Source: Calamus simplicifolius (lineage: Eukaryota > Streptophyta > Magnoliopsida > Arecales > Arecaceae). Taken from it: 64,000 bases of DNA. Location of the stretch: positions 263,369-327,368 of the forward strand of contig UESW01004570.1 in assembly GCA_900491605.1 (NCBI GenBank), given 5' to 3'. Made by a program: the position numbers and the translations under genes. The notes beneath the pieces are model-generated. The model was not told the origin of the DNA. It made no database searches and worked only from the letters and a program-made list of their open reading frames with translations. Positions 34,901 through 46,717 of this stretch are shown in pieces; the first letter of the stretch is position 1, and every line of letters begins with the position of its first letter.

Positions 34901-35627
34901 ATGAAGAGGTCTTAACAGCAAGAGACATTTAAAAGTGTAAGGAAAGTGATTGAAAAAATTATAAGAGGGAAACTCTAGGTGACATTGTGAAGGTGGTGAT
35001 GTTCGCTGGCTTCTCCAAATGGCAGTCTTTTTATTTTGGCTCATACCAATGCGCAACTGTCTTGGTAAAAATTAGCAGATTTGAATTTTCAAGATTGATC
35101 CTGTGAATTTCTTTTGCAGGTTCTTGAAAAAATCAATAATCCACATTATTTGTACCGCATGACCATCCTGCATGCAATTTCTCTACTAGCCCCTGTTATG
35201 GGTGCTGATATTACATGCCAAAAGCTGTTGCCTGTGGTGATTGCTTCCTCAAAGGACAGGTGAATTCTGAACCATTTATTGAGCTTACACCAATTCCTTT
35301 AGCTAGAAACATACTGAAAAATCTCCCACTTGCCAGGGTACCCAACATCAAATTCAATGTGGCAAAAATTCTAGAGTCTCTCATACCCATTCTTGACCAC
35401 TCAGTAAGTAGGAGAATTTGCTCATGCTGTTCTATGTTCGTCTTATATTTTGCTGCCATCAACATATTTCAATTGATTTGGGTCATGCTCCAAATTCTAT
35501 AACTCAGGTGGTGGAAGGCACAATTCGTCCTTGTCTTGTCGAGCTTAGTGAGGATCCAGATGTGGATGTCAGGTACTTTGCCAACCAAGCACTACAAGCA
35601 TGCGACCAAGTCATGATGCCAAGCTAG
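22929..35627 (+). CDS. PP2AA: Protein phosphatase 2A 65-kDa scaffold (regulatory) subunit A
   Basis: Subunit A is the HEAT-repeat scaffold that holds the PP2A catalytic C and variable B subunits in cytosol and nucleus; the Arabidopsis relatives (RCN1/PP2AA) act in auxin and other signalling. Coding exons: 22929-23321, 24093-24339, 27282-27394, 27650-27729, 28555-28696, 28783-28863, 30293-30397, 31949-32131, 32776-32868, 35120-35259, 35337-35403, 35508-35627. All have GT-AG borders, phases match, and the sum is 1764 nt, 587 codons plus stop, the usual family length. The N-terminus MAMIDEPLYPIAILIDELK and landmarks such as LSENNDDDDEVLLAMAEELG, SWRVRYMVANQLYELCEAVG and LAEEFGPEWAMQHIIPQV are nearly invariant in plants. 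No break is seen, so it should be functional. Introns reach about 2.9 kb and hold transposon remains. Confidence 0.96.
23322..24092 (+). other. Intron 1 within the PP2AA coding region
   Basis: GT at 23322 and AG at 24091-24092. 771 bp, T-rich, no gene. The small open frames here are intronic. Confidence 0.9.
24340..27281 (+). other. Large PP2AA intron with a DNA transposon
   Basis: 2.9 kb between the GATG|gt donor and the tttcag acceptor. It holds a (CT)n run at 25049-25077 and a miniature inverted-repeat element at 26264-26871; otherwise AT-rich with no gene. Confidence 0.9.
26264..26871. mobile_element. MITE-like element in a PP2AA intron
   Basis: The left end reads gactgtgtttggatg and the right end catccaaacacagcc, inverted copies of each other with one mismatch. 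ttt flanks both sides (26261-26263, 26872-26874). The sub-terminal parts (attccgggaatagg and cctattccaggtggga) are also partly inverted. 608 bp with no coding sequence: a non-autonomous DNA transposon, perhaps PIF/Harbinger-like by its 3-bp flanks and terminus, but the superfamily is not certain. Confidence 0.75.
27730..28554 (+). other. PP2AA intron with three diverged LTR-like repeats
   Basis: Three diverged copies of a 120-150 bp phrase (gagcccatgct, tatttagtctcacat, acttatacaagatcaag, gctagcctttttgg) start near 27930, 28070 and 28350. They resemble the beginning of a copia-type LTR, but no full element is present. Confidence 0.55.
28864..30292 (+). other. PP2AA intron, no gene seen
   Basis: 1.4 kb, AT-rich, bounded by gtatga and tgtag. 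Nothing recognisable beyond an internal near-duplicate of gttgcttgtgtttatgtttcaa around 30020-30085. Confidence 0.8.
30398..31948 (+). other. PP2AA intron, with poly-C run
   Basis: 1.55 kb. A 12-base C run lies at 31311-31322. A GC-richer patch at about 30580-30800 looks like inserted sequence but shows no terminal repeats that I can identify. Confidence 0.75.
32132..32775 (+). other. PP2AA intron, no gene seen
   Basis: 644 bp, AT-rich with short T and A runs near 32670-32740. Bounded by gtaaaa and cgcag. Confidence 0.85.
32869..35119 (+). other. PP2AA intron, no gene seen
   Basis: 2.25 kb, AT-rich, bounded by gttagc and tttgcag. A (gtt)n run at about 34138-34155 is the only simple repeat of note. 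Confidence 0.85.
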
Positions 35628-36367
35628 GATGGATGGTGTCTCTAGTGGTTTGAGCTCTACCATTTGATTCTTCAAATTTCCATTGTTCATCCAAGGCGTG
35701 CTCTGTGAGTGAATCTGTCTAGGATCTTTAATTCAATGATATGCAGAAGGAACACTAATATTTTAGAGTGCCTATGTATGTTGATGTGTTAGAAAAGCAG
35801 ATGTTCCAAGGGGAGAAAGCTTTCTGATTGATTTTTAAATTTGAATTATCCTGATTTTTACTAGGCTTTTAGTTTTGAGCTAAAGTGCAACAAGATTATC
35901 ATGAGAGTGCTGGTAAACATTTAAATTTAGATGGATCGCTGTTTAGGATGGGGCTCGGCATTGTTGTTTGTGTATTTTGTGCCATCTGGATCTTAGGATG
36001 ACATTTTTTCCAGAAATGGTTATTGTTTGATATGTTTTGATGCCAAATTTAAGAAGCCTGGCTTACTTCTGGGGCCTGAATTAATATTATACCGTTTGCT
36101 TGGACTTCGAGTTTTTGATATTCCAGACTTTGGCTGTGTTATCGGATAGAGGTTTGTAGTGTCTTGATTGAAAATTGCATTTCAACTCATAATACTTACC
36201 GTTCGTGTGACGGTTGGCAAATTAATGATGGAAATAATTGAAAGTTTGGTCGTCTCATCGATGCAACTTCGATTCAATTTGTTTTTTGTTCGCCAGGGAT
36301 ATCCAAAAGGACACTGGATCAGGTTCCTTCTCTGATCTGATAGTTCTACGGACTACATGTCAACCAC
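35628..36367 (+). other. PP2AA 3' UTR and downstream flank
   Basis: The stop codon tag at 35625-35627 is followed by AT-rich sequence in which the 3' UTR must end, probably within about 500 bp. I could not choose a polyadenylation site. No gene. Confidence 0.5.
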
Positions 36368-37725
36368 TTAACTTACGAGGGGGTGAAGGGTAAAGTTTTT
36401 TTTTTTTTTTTTTTGACTGGAAATGCGAGGAAAAGCAGTAGCAGCTATCAAAAAGATAAGGTGGGACACAGTTTCATTGCCTCGCTGCAGTCTAATATTT
36501 TCCCGATGAGAATGAGAAGCTGGCCAATCCGCTGCCGGATTGCCCTCACTATAAACATGGGAAGCGATAAGCGGCGACGTTAAACACCTAAGCTGCAAAA
36601 TATCCTTCAAGAAAAGTTTAGCACTTCAGATAGATAAAAAAAATGGGCCTGTTAATTTAGGAAATCACCATGGTATAACCACCCTCTCACGACACCTCAG
36701 ATGCCCCAAAACAGAGGAGTATAGCAATGGAGATGGTTTCTTCGCCTCAACATAGACAAGCTTACTGGTATAATCCTTTAGAATAAATCCAACACCATCC
36801 TCACCTTTTTTCATAGGTCAATTAAAATTAACCTTCATCACGTTAAAGCGAGAGGACCTCTAAGTAACAGTTAGACAGAACACATAGCTCCTGCCACGGT
36901 TGCTCAAATGCCTTTTGTACTTGTGATTGAGATAAGTTCGGATGAATTTGAAGAAATTCCTTCTTAAGATATACAGCTTGTCTTACTCCTGCCCAAATAC
37001 CCTTTTCAATTGCGGCCTTTCTGATCAACCAAGCAAATCTTTGTGTTGCACAGGTTGATAGGTCTATATAATCCAAGAGAATTAGGGTTTTTGCATTTTT
37101 GTATTGGGGCTATGAATGTGGTTTTCCAAGCTTGGACATTATTCCTAAATCAAAGAATTTCTTCGTAGCTCTATAGACATTGAATGATACTATGCTTTAG
37201 TATTTTTAAAAGAAGCTCGATGAAAATATATTTGGATCTGGAGCCTCGTTAGGACATGAGGTGTTAAGTGCATGCATAATTTCACCATCTGAGATAGAGA
37301 GGCCGGAGAAAGCCTCAATCCTCATCATGAAGGGAATATTCCACCTGAGATAAGGACAACACATCGACGCTACTGGGATCATTTATTCTTATAGAATTGT
37401 AGAAATGCTTGTTGATGCCTTCTTCTGAATTTTTTTCCACTCTCTTACCATCCCTAAGGCTTTTAATCTTGTTCCATCTTCTTCTTACAAGGATAGATTT
37501 ATGCAAAAAAAAAAAAAGGATATATTTTGATCATCATCCTTAAACTACTGAATTCTAGTTTTTTTATGCTAGAAAATCTTCTATAAGCATACGAGCTTAT
37601 GATATTCATTCAAAAGACTCCTAAGTTTCCTTATACCACCGCTTCTCAAGCCTCCCAAACCCTACACCAAATGCTAAAGAGCCTCTATTTCTTTTTCAAG
37701 TAATTCCATCAATTGAAAGATGCTC
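36368..37725 (-). pseudogene. LINE retrotransposon remnant (RT and RNase H pieces)
   Basis: Read on the minus strand from 37725: RKLRSLLNEYHKLV, then HKSILVRRRWNKIKSLRDG (37506-37450), GEIMHALNTSCPNEAPDPN and a LGLYRPINLCNT box (about 37080-37030). These are RT-domain phrases of plant L1-type LINEs, in several frames. Farther on, LEDILQLRC and HVYSEGNPAADWPASHS (36600-36500) match the end of the RNase H domain that plant LINEs carry. The middle of RT, including the catalytic box, is deleted. Confidence 0.72.
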
Positions 37726-38366
37726 CCCACCCTTTCTTCATTTTAAAGCACAAATTTAGTGCTCTTTAGTTGTTTTGTTAATTTGTGCATTAGTTGTTCA
37801 CCCCCAATCGTATTCTAAGCCTAACATCAAGAAACTAGATATTAGGATCTAAGAGCAGCCTCCAATGGTCAGCTGAAACTGGTTATCGGAGTACCTTCAA
37901 TTGACCAATCTAGCCTAGAGAGCTCAACCACTGGCCTATACTATAGCTAACCAACCATCCTAGCAATAAGTCCGTCAACCACTGGCTTTGGCTGAACGGG
38001 CTATTGCAGCTCTATTTTTTCATATATTTTTTTTTATCTAAAACTAATTTAATTAATTTTAATGATTCTTGAGACTTGTGCAAATATTATCATATTAAAT
38101 TTTTCAATAATTATCCTTAAGAATATAAAAGTTACATATTGAAACCTTTCTTTGGATATTTTTTTATTGATCGATATTTAATTTGTTCTTATTCTCCTTT
38201 GACATAAACTTTTATATGTTATTAAGTTTTTTGCAAATTAAGTACATGCCAAATAAAAATTTTCTCATATTTTGGCTCGAATCGGTCATTGCATTTGTTT
38301 ATCATCACAAACTCAAATATATCATTAATATATAAATTAATATTTTATTATCATTAAAACATATAT
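37726..38366. other. AT-rich intergenic stretch
   Basis: No gene. Segment 37850-38010 is less AT-rich and may be an inserted element, but I could not find its ends. Confidence 0.5.
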
Positions 38367-39676
38367 AATTAAACTGTTAGTTTCAACAATTTAAACCTAG
38401 TAGCATGCATCATTAATTAACATAGCTCTTTAGTAGAGATTTTTTATAACTGATTCCTTTTTCAACATAATTGATCAACTCAAGCCCTTATAGGTAAAGG
38501 AATTCAAGAAATATTTTTTAAATCAATCAGAAAAAAAAAAAAAAAAATCAGTCTCTCATGATTCCAAGCTATATGAGGTGTAATGAGCTTAGCAACCTTT
38601 TAATTCTCAAGATCTAATTCCATATTAAGAAAAGTGTCCTTGTCATTTAAAAGTATTTGATATTTAGGGTTCTTACCTCAACTCATCTACTAAATGAATT
38701 CATGCTGAATTGCATTTACATTAGGGCAAATCTTCCTCTAGATTGAGCCACGAGGCATATTGTATTTTATTCAATTACTCTAAAATTATATATGATAGAA
38801 ATAAGCTTTTATGATAAAAATTTGAATTTCAAAATCGATTGGTGGCCACCTCACCAAGGAAAATTACCTTCCTTTGGCTTATATGACGATACTTCTCATC
38901 AATCGTAGATAATGAAACTACAAAATTTGACTTTTTAGAATTTTATAGTTAGTTTCATGTTTTGGGGTCCCTAAGCAAAGGGTTTTTGTTATGGTACCTA
39001 CAAATTAGCATGGCACTTTTGGAACAGTCTAAAGATAAAAAGTAAAAAATAATTTATTTAATTATATCTTCACGATATTGCTAGGCTTGTTTGGTATAAT
39101 TACCCTTTTTAGACCTTTATTTTTTTCTCTTTGTCCCGTTGGCAACACAAAATCTATGATTAGATTTATTTAATTATCTATTTTACATTTTAATTTTGAT
39201 AATTAATTTTTATTTTTTTAAATAAAATCATTCATAGTCACTATTATTATTATTATATTTAAGATACTATTAAATAAGTTCTATTTTATTTTTTAAATTA
39301 ATTATGAAAATATTAGAAAAAGCGATGCCAAACGAAATTTTAGTTATTTTAAAATTTGGATGTTTGAGAGTAGTTAAACTTTTCAAAATATTTGTCCAAT
39401 TTTTTTAAAATGAACTCCTAAATTTAGATGATATAACGCAATTTGGATGATATGGTTTTCTCTCACTTCAATGCGAGTGTTTGACTCAAGAAGCTATAGC
39501 TTCTTGATCTGATTCATGTTCCATTGAACTAAACTTTTCTAATATATATATATATATAAACAAAACAACATTAGCACTATAAAAAATTAATGATACAAAG
39601 AGTCGTAATATTGATAGTGAACCGCTTGGAGTTTGAAAGAAGATATAATTAATTATCTAATCCTGGGACATGCACT
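38367..39676. other. AT-rich upstream part of duplication copy A
   Basis: No gene. It includes a (ta)n run at 39541-39558, longer in copy B (53897-53927). Confidence 0.6.
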
Positions 39677-39686
39677 ATGATCTCAG

Positions 39687-41614
39687 GAGTCGTTTTTTAA
39701 ACCGGTGCAAAAAAGGCACCAGTTTTAGACAAAAAAGGGATGGAAACAACGCATATCGTAAAATTAAAAAAACGTTATTTAAAATTATATTTTTTACTTC
39801 CACGTCAGTGAAATCCTTTCGCTAGCGTGGAAGAAGACGGACAGAAATCACTACTTGAAGTGATGATTTCAGTGCAAAAATCGCTACGTCAGCGAAAGTC
39901 TTTCGCTGGCGTGGAAGAAGACGAACAAAAATCATCATTTGAAGTCGGGATTTCAATGAAGAAATCGTCACTTGAAGTGGTGATTTCAGTGCAGAAATTG
40001 TTACTTGGAGTGGTGATTTCATGACAACTGAAATCGCCACTTGGAGTGGCGATTTCAATAGCGATTTCCTTTTGACCAAATAAATTGAAGAGATAAAACG
40101 GTATGGTTATCCTTAAATAATTGATAAATAAACGGAATAACTTAAATATAAGTTTCTATTTAAAAACTCTTAATTCTGTAAATGGTTATTTTTAAGTTTA
40201 TAATTATGATATTTAAAATATTTATCAATTTAATTGAATACATTATAAATAAGAATCAATCAAGATAAAAAAAAAAATATAATTAAAGAGAAAAAAATGA
40301 GAGAAGACTTGGTTGTTAAGATAAAAAATAAAGAATTAATTTAAATTAGAACCCATATAATAAATTTATAATGATAATTAGAATGAAAAAAAAATATTAT
40401 AAAAATTTATAGATTGAAAAAAATTAAATCCTAAACTCAATTTAGAGCTTAAATTGATCCAATTAAATGCCGTTAGATGTAACCCATCCAACAACTCACC
40501 AATTCTTTAGTACTACCTAACATAATAATCGAGTAAAAAAAAAAAAAAAATGAAGAGGCATCGCATGTGGAAGTCAAGAGCAGAATCATCTCTGTCTCCA
40601 TCTCTTCCCAATCCCACATGCCATTTTTGTTTCGAGTAAAACAAAAAAACTAATACTAGACTTCTTTGAAATATCAGAAACTTTATAGATACAATGTAAC
40701 ATTCTTTGAAATAATTAATACTAATACTAACTTCAACCTACTCGATTTACCATGGAATAAGTTTTTTTTATTAGAAAAAAAAATGGCACGTGGGAAGAGG
40801 ATGGAGACTATTCTGCTCCTGCTTTCACATGCGATGCTTCCTCGTCTTTTTTTTTTTTTTTTACTCGATCATTATGTTAGGTACAGGTGAGTCATAAAGA
40901 ATTTATGGGTTGTTGGGTGGGTTACATCTAACGGCATTTAATTGGATCAATTTAAGTTCTGAGTTGAATTTAGGATTTAATTTTTTTAGATCTATAAATT
41001 TTTATATATATTTTTTTCATTTTAATTATCATTATAAATTTATTATATGGGTTCTAATTTAAATTAATTCTTCATTTTTTATCTTAACAACCAAATCTTC
41101 TCTTTTTTTTTCTCTAATTATATTTTTTATTATTTATCTTGATTCATTCTTATTTATAATATAGTAAATATTTTAAATATCATAATTATTAACTTAAGGA
41201 TAACCGTTTATAGAATTAAGAGTTTTTGAATAGAAACTTATATTTAAGTTATTCCATTTATTTATCAATTATTTAAGAATATCTGTATAGTTTTATCTCT
41301 TCTCCTTTTATTAATTGCAAGTTATTTGTCAAAAAAAATCGCCACTTGGAGTGACGATTTCTTTATTGCAAGTTATTTTGTTAAAGGAAATCATCACTTA
41401 GAGTGGTGATTTCTCTATTAAAATGACCACTTCAAGTGGTGATTTCTAGTCATCTTCTTTCATGCCAACATAAAGCTTTATAATAGTGAAAAATGTCATT
41501 TTAAATGATTTTTTATTTTAACACTAGTTTTATTATAAACATTGATTCATCCCCTTTTTTTTTTTTTTTTTTTTTTAACCGGTGACTTTTGGCACCGGTT
41601 TAAAAAAACGACTC
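39687..41614. mobile_element. Mutator-like foldback element, copy A
   Basis: The left end gagtcgttttttaaaccgg and the right end ccggtttaaaaaaacgactc are inverted copies. ATGATCTCAG flanks both sides (39677-39686 and 41618-41627, with an extra atg before the right one). The inversion goes on through nearly the whole element: left arm to about 40633, right arm from about 40776, around a spacer of about 140 bp. It has no transposase. The 9-10 bp target duplication and long terminal inverted repeats suggest a Mutator-related foldback element. Confidence 0.85.
39844..40056. repeat. Array of 27-bp near-palindromes in the foldback arm
   Basis: Five units start at 39844, about 39928, 39961, 39994 and 40030, each of the form gaaatcgccactt followed by its near-inverse (gagtggcgatttc in the last one). 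A second hairpin type, ccacgtcagcgaaag with ctttcgctggcgtgg, lies beside them. Matching units occur in the right arm near 41337-41445. Confidence 0.85.
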
Positions 41615-41627
41615 ATGATGATCTCAG

Positions 41628-42192
41628 CGGTGGGAGAGCCCTTGTGGATTCGATGCCTATCAGTGTACGGTTGTCGTATCTGCAATGGACCAAGTATAAT
41701 TAAATTGCTATGAGATTAAAAATTAAAAAAAAAAAAAATCTATCCCGAGATAGTGATAGATGGAAGGTTTGCAACTACCCTACTAAGTTACGGATTTTAT
41801 AATAATCAATCATCCAAATAATCACCTAATCTTCATGTGCTTACGATTAATAATAATATCGCCGTAATATAATCGCATAATGGAATCCTACGTGCATTCC
41901 TCCTCAGCGTCCCCGGGAATTACCTGTCCAGAAGACGACGATGTGGAGCGTACGAAGTCACGCCGGTATAATTTCGTCCCAGAGGGACGACTTAAGGCGT
42001 ACTCGTTCCGCTAATTTACGTTTTCGCCAGACCTTCAGCGAAGAAATCCAAACCGATAGTGGCACTTTTGTAGTTATGCTCGAAATCCTAGGACTATTTT
42101 TTTTTTCGTTACTCCTTTTTAAAGCGCGGAGAGAGAGAGAGAGAGAGAGAGAGAGTGTGTGCTTTTTGTTCGTGCCGAGGAGCCCAGGGTTA
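41628..42192 (+). promoter_or_regulatory. Promoter and 5' UTR region of Kelch gene copy A
   Basis: 565 bp between the foldback element and the ATG. It ends in a (GA)n tract (42129-42155), typical of plant 5' leaders, and is almost identical in copy B. No clear TATA box could be chosen. Confidence 0.5.
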
Positions 42193-43927
42193 ATGGCGAT
42201 CTCCGGCAACTGGATCAAGGTCTGTCTTCTCCCTTCTTATTTCCCTCTTTCTCTGACTCTAACCCTCCAAGCTCGATAGATTTAGCGGAGGTCCCTGCCG
42301 GTTTTGAATTTTTACGGACCACCCTCTGTTCCCTCCGTTTTGGCTTCCTCTGGCTTTCCAAATCTCATCTGCTGGCCTGCTTCTTTCTTGTCCGTTAGAA
42401 AATCATTGTCAATATTTCCAGAAATTTGTTGAGAATTATACGTATGTCGAATTAATTTTGACAATAAATTATTGATGGCAAAGGTATAAAGATGGTTGTG
42501 GGATTTCCTGGATGGAAACTATTCTTTCTTTTTGTCTTCTTTTCTTTATTTTCGACTTTTTTGTGGTGGAGATTGCTATGAGATGGCAAAAAAACAAAAT
42601 TTGGTGCTCCAGAAGAAAAGTTGTGACGAAAGAGATTGAGAAATGAGATGAAATGGACTTACTTATTGAAGTACCGAATATCTGCAGGGTTCTAGAACGT
42701 TTGCTGTTGTCTCCAAAGTCTTTGATAATGGTTGTTCATATCTCAATTTTTGCTTTAGTTATTTGAGCTCTGATTTATTAAAAATTGGCATTTGTTTGCT
42801 AGCTCTAGATATTTGGTTGAAGTGATATATTATCTGTCAATTAAACAGTTGAATGTTTGCAGTCAAAGCATCTCTGTGTTATGTCAAACACTGATTAGCT
42901 GATTGGAGGTTTGTAATTGGTGTCATATCATATTGCTTGTTGAGAAACTCTGTATTACTAATTAAAATTGTCCGCTTATATTTGTTTTTTTGACTTCTTT
43001 TTTAAAGTTCTTTTGACCATAATTATCCGGTTATATTTGAGTCCTTCTCATGACCTAATAGATGACATTGTTATCACTGGCTTTAGATCAAAGTTTCAAA
43101 TTTCTCGGTCACATGCTCTTCAATGTTATCATCTTGTAGATTGCGCTTACTAGCTCCTGAATTTCTTGTTATTGTTGTGAATATCATAAATCTTGTAAAA
43201 CGGTCATAAAGTTCTTGTTTAAGTGTTATGTAATAATGTGAATGAACTAGTTGGCTAATAAATTACAGGTAGGAGTTATGTTATCAAATTTTTATCCTAT
43301 ATTGTCAAAGGACTGGTAGATAATGAATGGCTTGCTATGAATGCTGTTATGTATGATGATTAAGGAACACATGCTAATTATTATCTTTAAATCGATGGGA
43401 CTCTTGAGGTTGAAGTCTAAAATAGTAGTTTATCCAGTTAAACTTGAGATATAAGCTGGGTTGCAAAGTTTTGAAGCCTAAGAAAAATTGATAGGTAATA
43501 TTGTTAGGCTTGATTTAGGACTTGTATCTTTTCGGAATGCCTGAATGTTTATTTGGGTCTTACACAAAGGGCTAAGATCTTTGCTGAAATTAACTTCTGA
43601 AATGTTTTCTCTTGCAATAAATTGTCCAGAGAAGAAAAAGAAGAAAAACAGCAGGAAAAAAAAGAAATAATGTAATTGTATGGATGGTAAGAATGGGACT
43701 AGGACAAGTAGTAGCAAGATAAGTTCGAAATTTTGATGCTTAGGCTCAGAGGTCTGCAACAGAGGAGAAAAATTCAAAAGGAATGGCAAGATAAAAGGGG
43801 GCTTAAATTGAATATAACCATGCCAACAAGATATCTTGGTGACACATCTTAGGGCATAGATTGTCACCATGTAGGAAAAGAGAATAAACTCTAGGTTATT
43901 GAGCTAGAAACTCAAATAAGACTTTTG

Positions 43928-43973
<46 letters not shown>

Positions 43974-45653
43974 ATGGGGTGCTGAGTGTATTAGTTTTGT
44001 TTCTTTTTCTTCTTTGAGGGGATGGTGAATGGGTTAGATGACAGAACCTTAGCATTTTTTTAACTATTAGAGGAGAATAATCAAAAAGAAAAGAACCGCC
44101 ATGCGGAGACAATCTTGGACTCATCTTATTACTTTAATAATAAGCACTCCTTTCTCAGAGAGATTCATCACTACAAGGAGAAAAGGAAAGGAAAGGAGCA
44201 ATGGTAGTTTGATGTTCACGGAACTATGTATACAAGAACATCTAGCCTTTATAAAGTTTAAACTCTAGCGACTTCAGGACTTTCTCAACCAATGAGTGAC
44301 TAAATTATGACTGCTGATTCTTCTGTTACTCAAATAGCATATCAAGCTTATGCTAAAGTTAGCGCAAAATGGTTAGTTCAGTAATTTCTTGAAGAGACTA
44401 AAGTGTAAATTTTAGGATCTTCAGACTCACAGGGATCCTTTATCTCCCAACTCTCCAAGGTAGAATACCTAATATTGAAAGAAGTATTGTCAAATTTATT
44501 GAAGCTAATCTTAGAAGTAGTGCAGCTACAACCTGAATCTGGGTTAAGAATAACAAAGGAAGAAAGGAAAAAAGAAGCTCCCATGGTGTACCATTTGCTG
44601 AAAAGTTTAAAATGCTCCTGTATGTTGTAGAATTAATTTATTTGCTCATTGATGGCTTTTGCCAGCGGTGAATGCTCATATCAGCTGAAATTTTTTTATA
44701 TCAATTATCAGCTAGAACAGAATGGAACCGGACCTGGTGCAAGAAGTTCCCATGCCATCACGGTTGTAGGCCATAAAGCTTATGCCTTCGGGGGCGAGTT
44801 TACTCCCCGTGTGCCTGTGGACAACAAACTCCATGTCTTTGATCTCAAGGACCACACTTGGTCTGTTGCAGATGCTGTAGGTGACATCCCGCCACCACGT
44901 GTGGGTGTCACAATGATCGCCATTGGCAATACTATATATGTCTTTGGCGGTCGAGACTTGGAACACAAGGAGCTTAATGAGCTTTATGCTTTTGACACTT
45001 GCACTAATACATGGACGCTACTCACATCCAATGAAGCCAGTCCACCCCACCGGAGCTACCACTCCATGGCAGCTGATGAGCAGAGAGTATACATCTTTGG
45101 TGGGTGTGGGAATGCTGGCCGGCTAAATGACCTCTGGGCATATGACACTGGTGATCTCCAGTGGATCCAGCTCCCATCACCCGGCGAGGGTTGTCACCCT
45201 CGAGGTGGCCCTGGGCTGGCTGTTGTCGGAGGGAAGATATGGGTTGTGTATGGATTCTCTGGCATCGAGCTTGATGATGTGCACTGCTTTGATCCTATCA
45301 GTGAGAAGTGGACAATAGTCGAGACCACCGGTGACAAGCCAAGCCCTCGGAGTGTGTTTTCAACTGCAGGAATTGGGAAGTATGCGATTATATATGGTGG
45401 TGAAATCGACCCAAGTGATCAGGGGCACCTCGGGGCTGGAAAGTTCTCTGCTGAGATCTTTGCGCTATGTACAGAGACACATGCTTGGAAGAAGTTGGAG
45501 TTTTCTGATGCCAGTGAGCATCCAGGGCCTCGTGGCTGGTGTGCATTCTCCTATGGAAAGATAGAAGGCAAGGAGGGATTACTAGTTTATGGGGGAAATT
45601 CACCTACAAATGACCGGCTTGATGACATTTTCTTCCTCACCCCTAGTTTGTAA
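42193..45653 (+). CDS. NSP5: Kelch-repeat protein, nitrile-specifier protein 5-like (intact copy)
   Basis: Exon 1 is 42193-42219 (MAISGNWIK) with donor aag|gtctg. Exon 2 is 44712-45653 after attatcag, reading LEQNGTGPGARSSHA to FFLTPSL-stop. Total 322 aa, close to the roughly 330 aa of Arabidopsis At3g07720/NSP5. Kelch blades are marked by AYAFGGEF, IYVFGGRD, VYIFGGCG, IWVVYGFS, AIIYGGEI and LLVYGGNS, and the ends PGARSSHA and NSPTNDRLDDIFF are hallmarks of this family. In Brassicales such proteins steer glucosinolate breakdown to nitriles; outside that order the substrate is unknown, so only the fold and family are firm. The frame open upstream from 44649 is intron. One intron of about 2.5 kb. 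No breaks. Confidence 0.93.
42220..44711 (+). other. Intron of Kelch gene copy A
   Basis: 2.49 kb, GT...AG, with a (CT)n run at 43930-43972. No gene inside; the minus-strand frame at 43478-43870 is chance. Confidence 0.88.
43930..43972. repeat. (CT)n microsatellite, copy A
   Basis: About 21 CT units in the Kelch intron, matched by a run of almost the same length at 58264-58306 in copy B. Confidence 0.9.
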
Positions 45654-46717
45654 GAGGTATGTAGAATATGGGTACCGTTTTAAGGAGTCAACCTTGTTTG
45701 TAGAACTCTTATGATATGTGTGATGGGGTGCTGTAAGGTTATAGTTATGATTGTGTTCTGTGTGTTTGTGTGACATAGAATAATTGTGAGACATGTAATA
45801 AGATATGATTTTCCCATGCCACTTTTCATCGCTTATTCTGATTGTTTATCCAACGGAGGTTGCTGTCCCAATATTTTGATAGCAGAGTTTGCAAAACGTT
45901 GAAGATGTCTTCTCAATTATATGCAATTGGACCACTCATTATTTGGTTTATAATCTCATCCACAACAAGCTTTTTGCATTGTACTTCCCGATTCTCTCTA
46001 TGGACTTGTGGAAATCATCTTGGCCCAGTGAATTCTTTGCTAGGTTTTGGGGAGAGGATTTTTTTGATATGTCCCCAAACTTATGTCACATGTCAATAAT
46101 ATTTGTTAAGTTCATGGAGGTATAAATGAGTCGAACACAAACAAGAATCATGATAACCGATTGATCCCAAAAAAAACTTAGTATTATAGGAAAATGATAG
46201 GCGATGCGTATCAGGTCTAATAATATTCAAAATATCTTTCTGGAACAAATGCAACTATGAAATAGTGGTGCTGGATATTCTGAACGAAATGATATGGAAA
46301 CCTGAATAAAATTGTAGCCTTCTTGTCGGAGAGGTGGCTGCTAAATTCTGGATGGTGCATTATAGTGAACTGGAATTTTGGCACATCTAATGCACACGTG
46401 ATTATAAAAGAAAAAAGAAAAAAAGAAAAAAAGAAAAGGTCTAAGAGTTTTTAGAGTTGGTTTGGAGCAGGACGCATGTCTTCCGTATATGAACCTGCTT
46501 TTATTTAGAAAAATTATATATTGTTAATGAAGTCCAGTTATAGCGAGGTGTCCAAGTACTGATTTTAAGTGTGGCTGAAAACCTTCTGTTATTACGTAGC
46601 TGTATATCTGCACAAAAGATGCACAAAAGAGGGAAAAGGAAGAAGAAGCAGCAGCAGCAGCAGCATAAGCATATGACGCCTTGATGGAAGTCTTATACGA
46701 CTATCTTGCTTTTGGCG
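45654..46717 (+). other. 3' UTR and downstream flank of Kelch gene copy A
   Basis: AT-rich, no other gene. Possible polyadenylation signals around 45780-45805 (aataattg, aataag). A (cag)n run lies at 46648-46664 and is shorter in copy B. Confidence 0.5.

Noticed and set aside
39822..40079. Minus-strand frame repeating KSPLQVTIS-like words
   Set aside because: It is the translation of the 27-bp near-palindromes in the foldback arm.
43478..43870. 130-codon minus-strand frame in the Kelch intron
   Set aside because: Its middle is a translation of poly-T/A (F-rich); no homology visible; the same frame is broken in copy B.
44649..44711. Extension of the Kelch protein upstream to a Met at 44649
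   Set aside because: The added residues do not fit the family, and attatcag at 44711 plus exon 1 at 42193 give the conserved MAISGNWIK-LEQNGTGPG junction.
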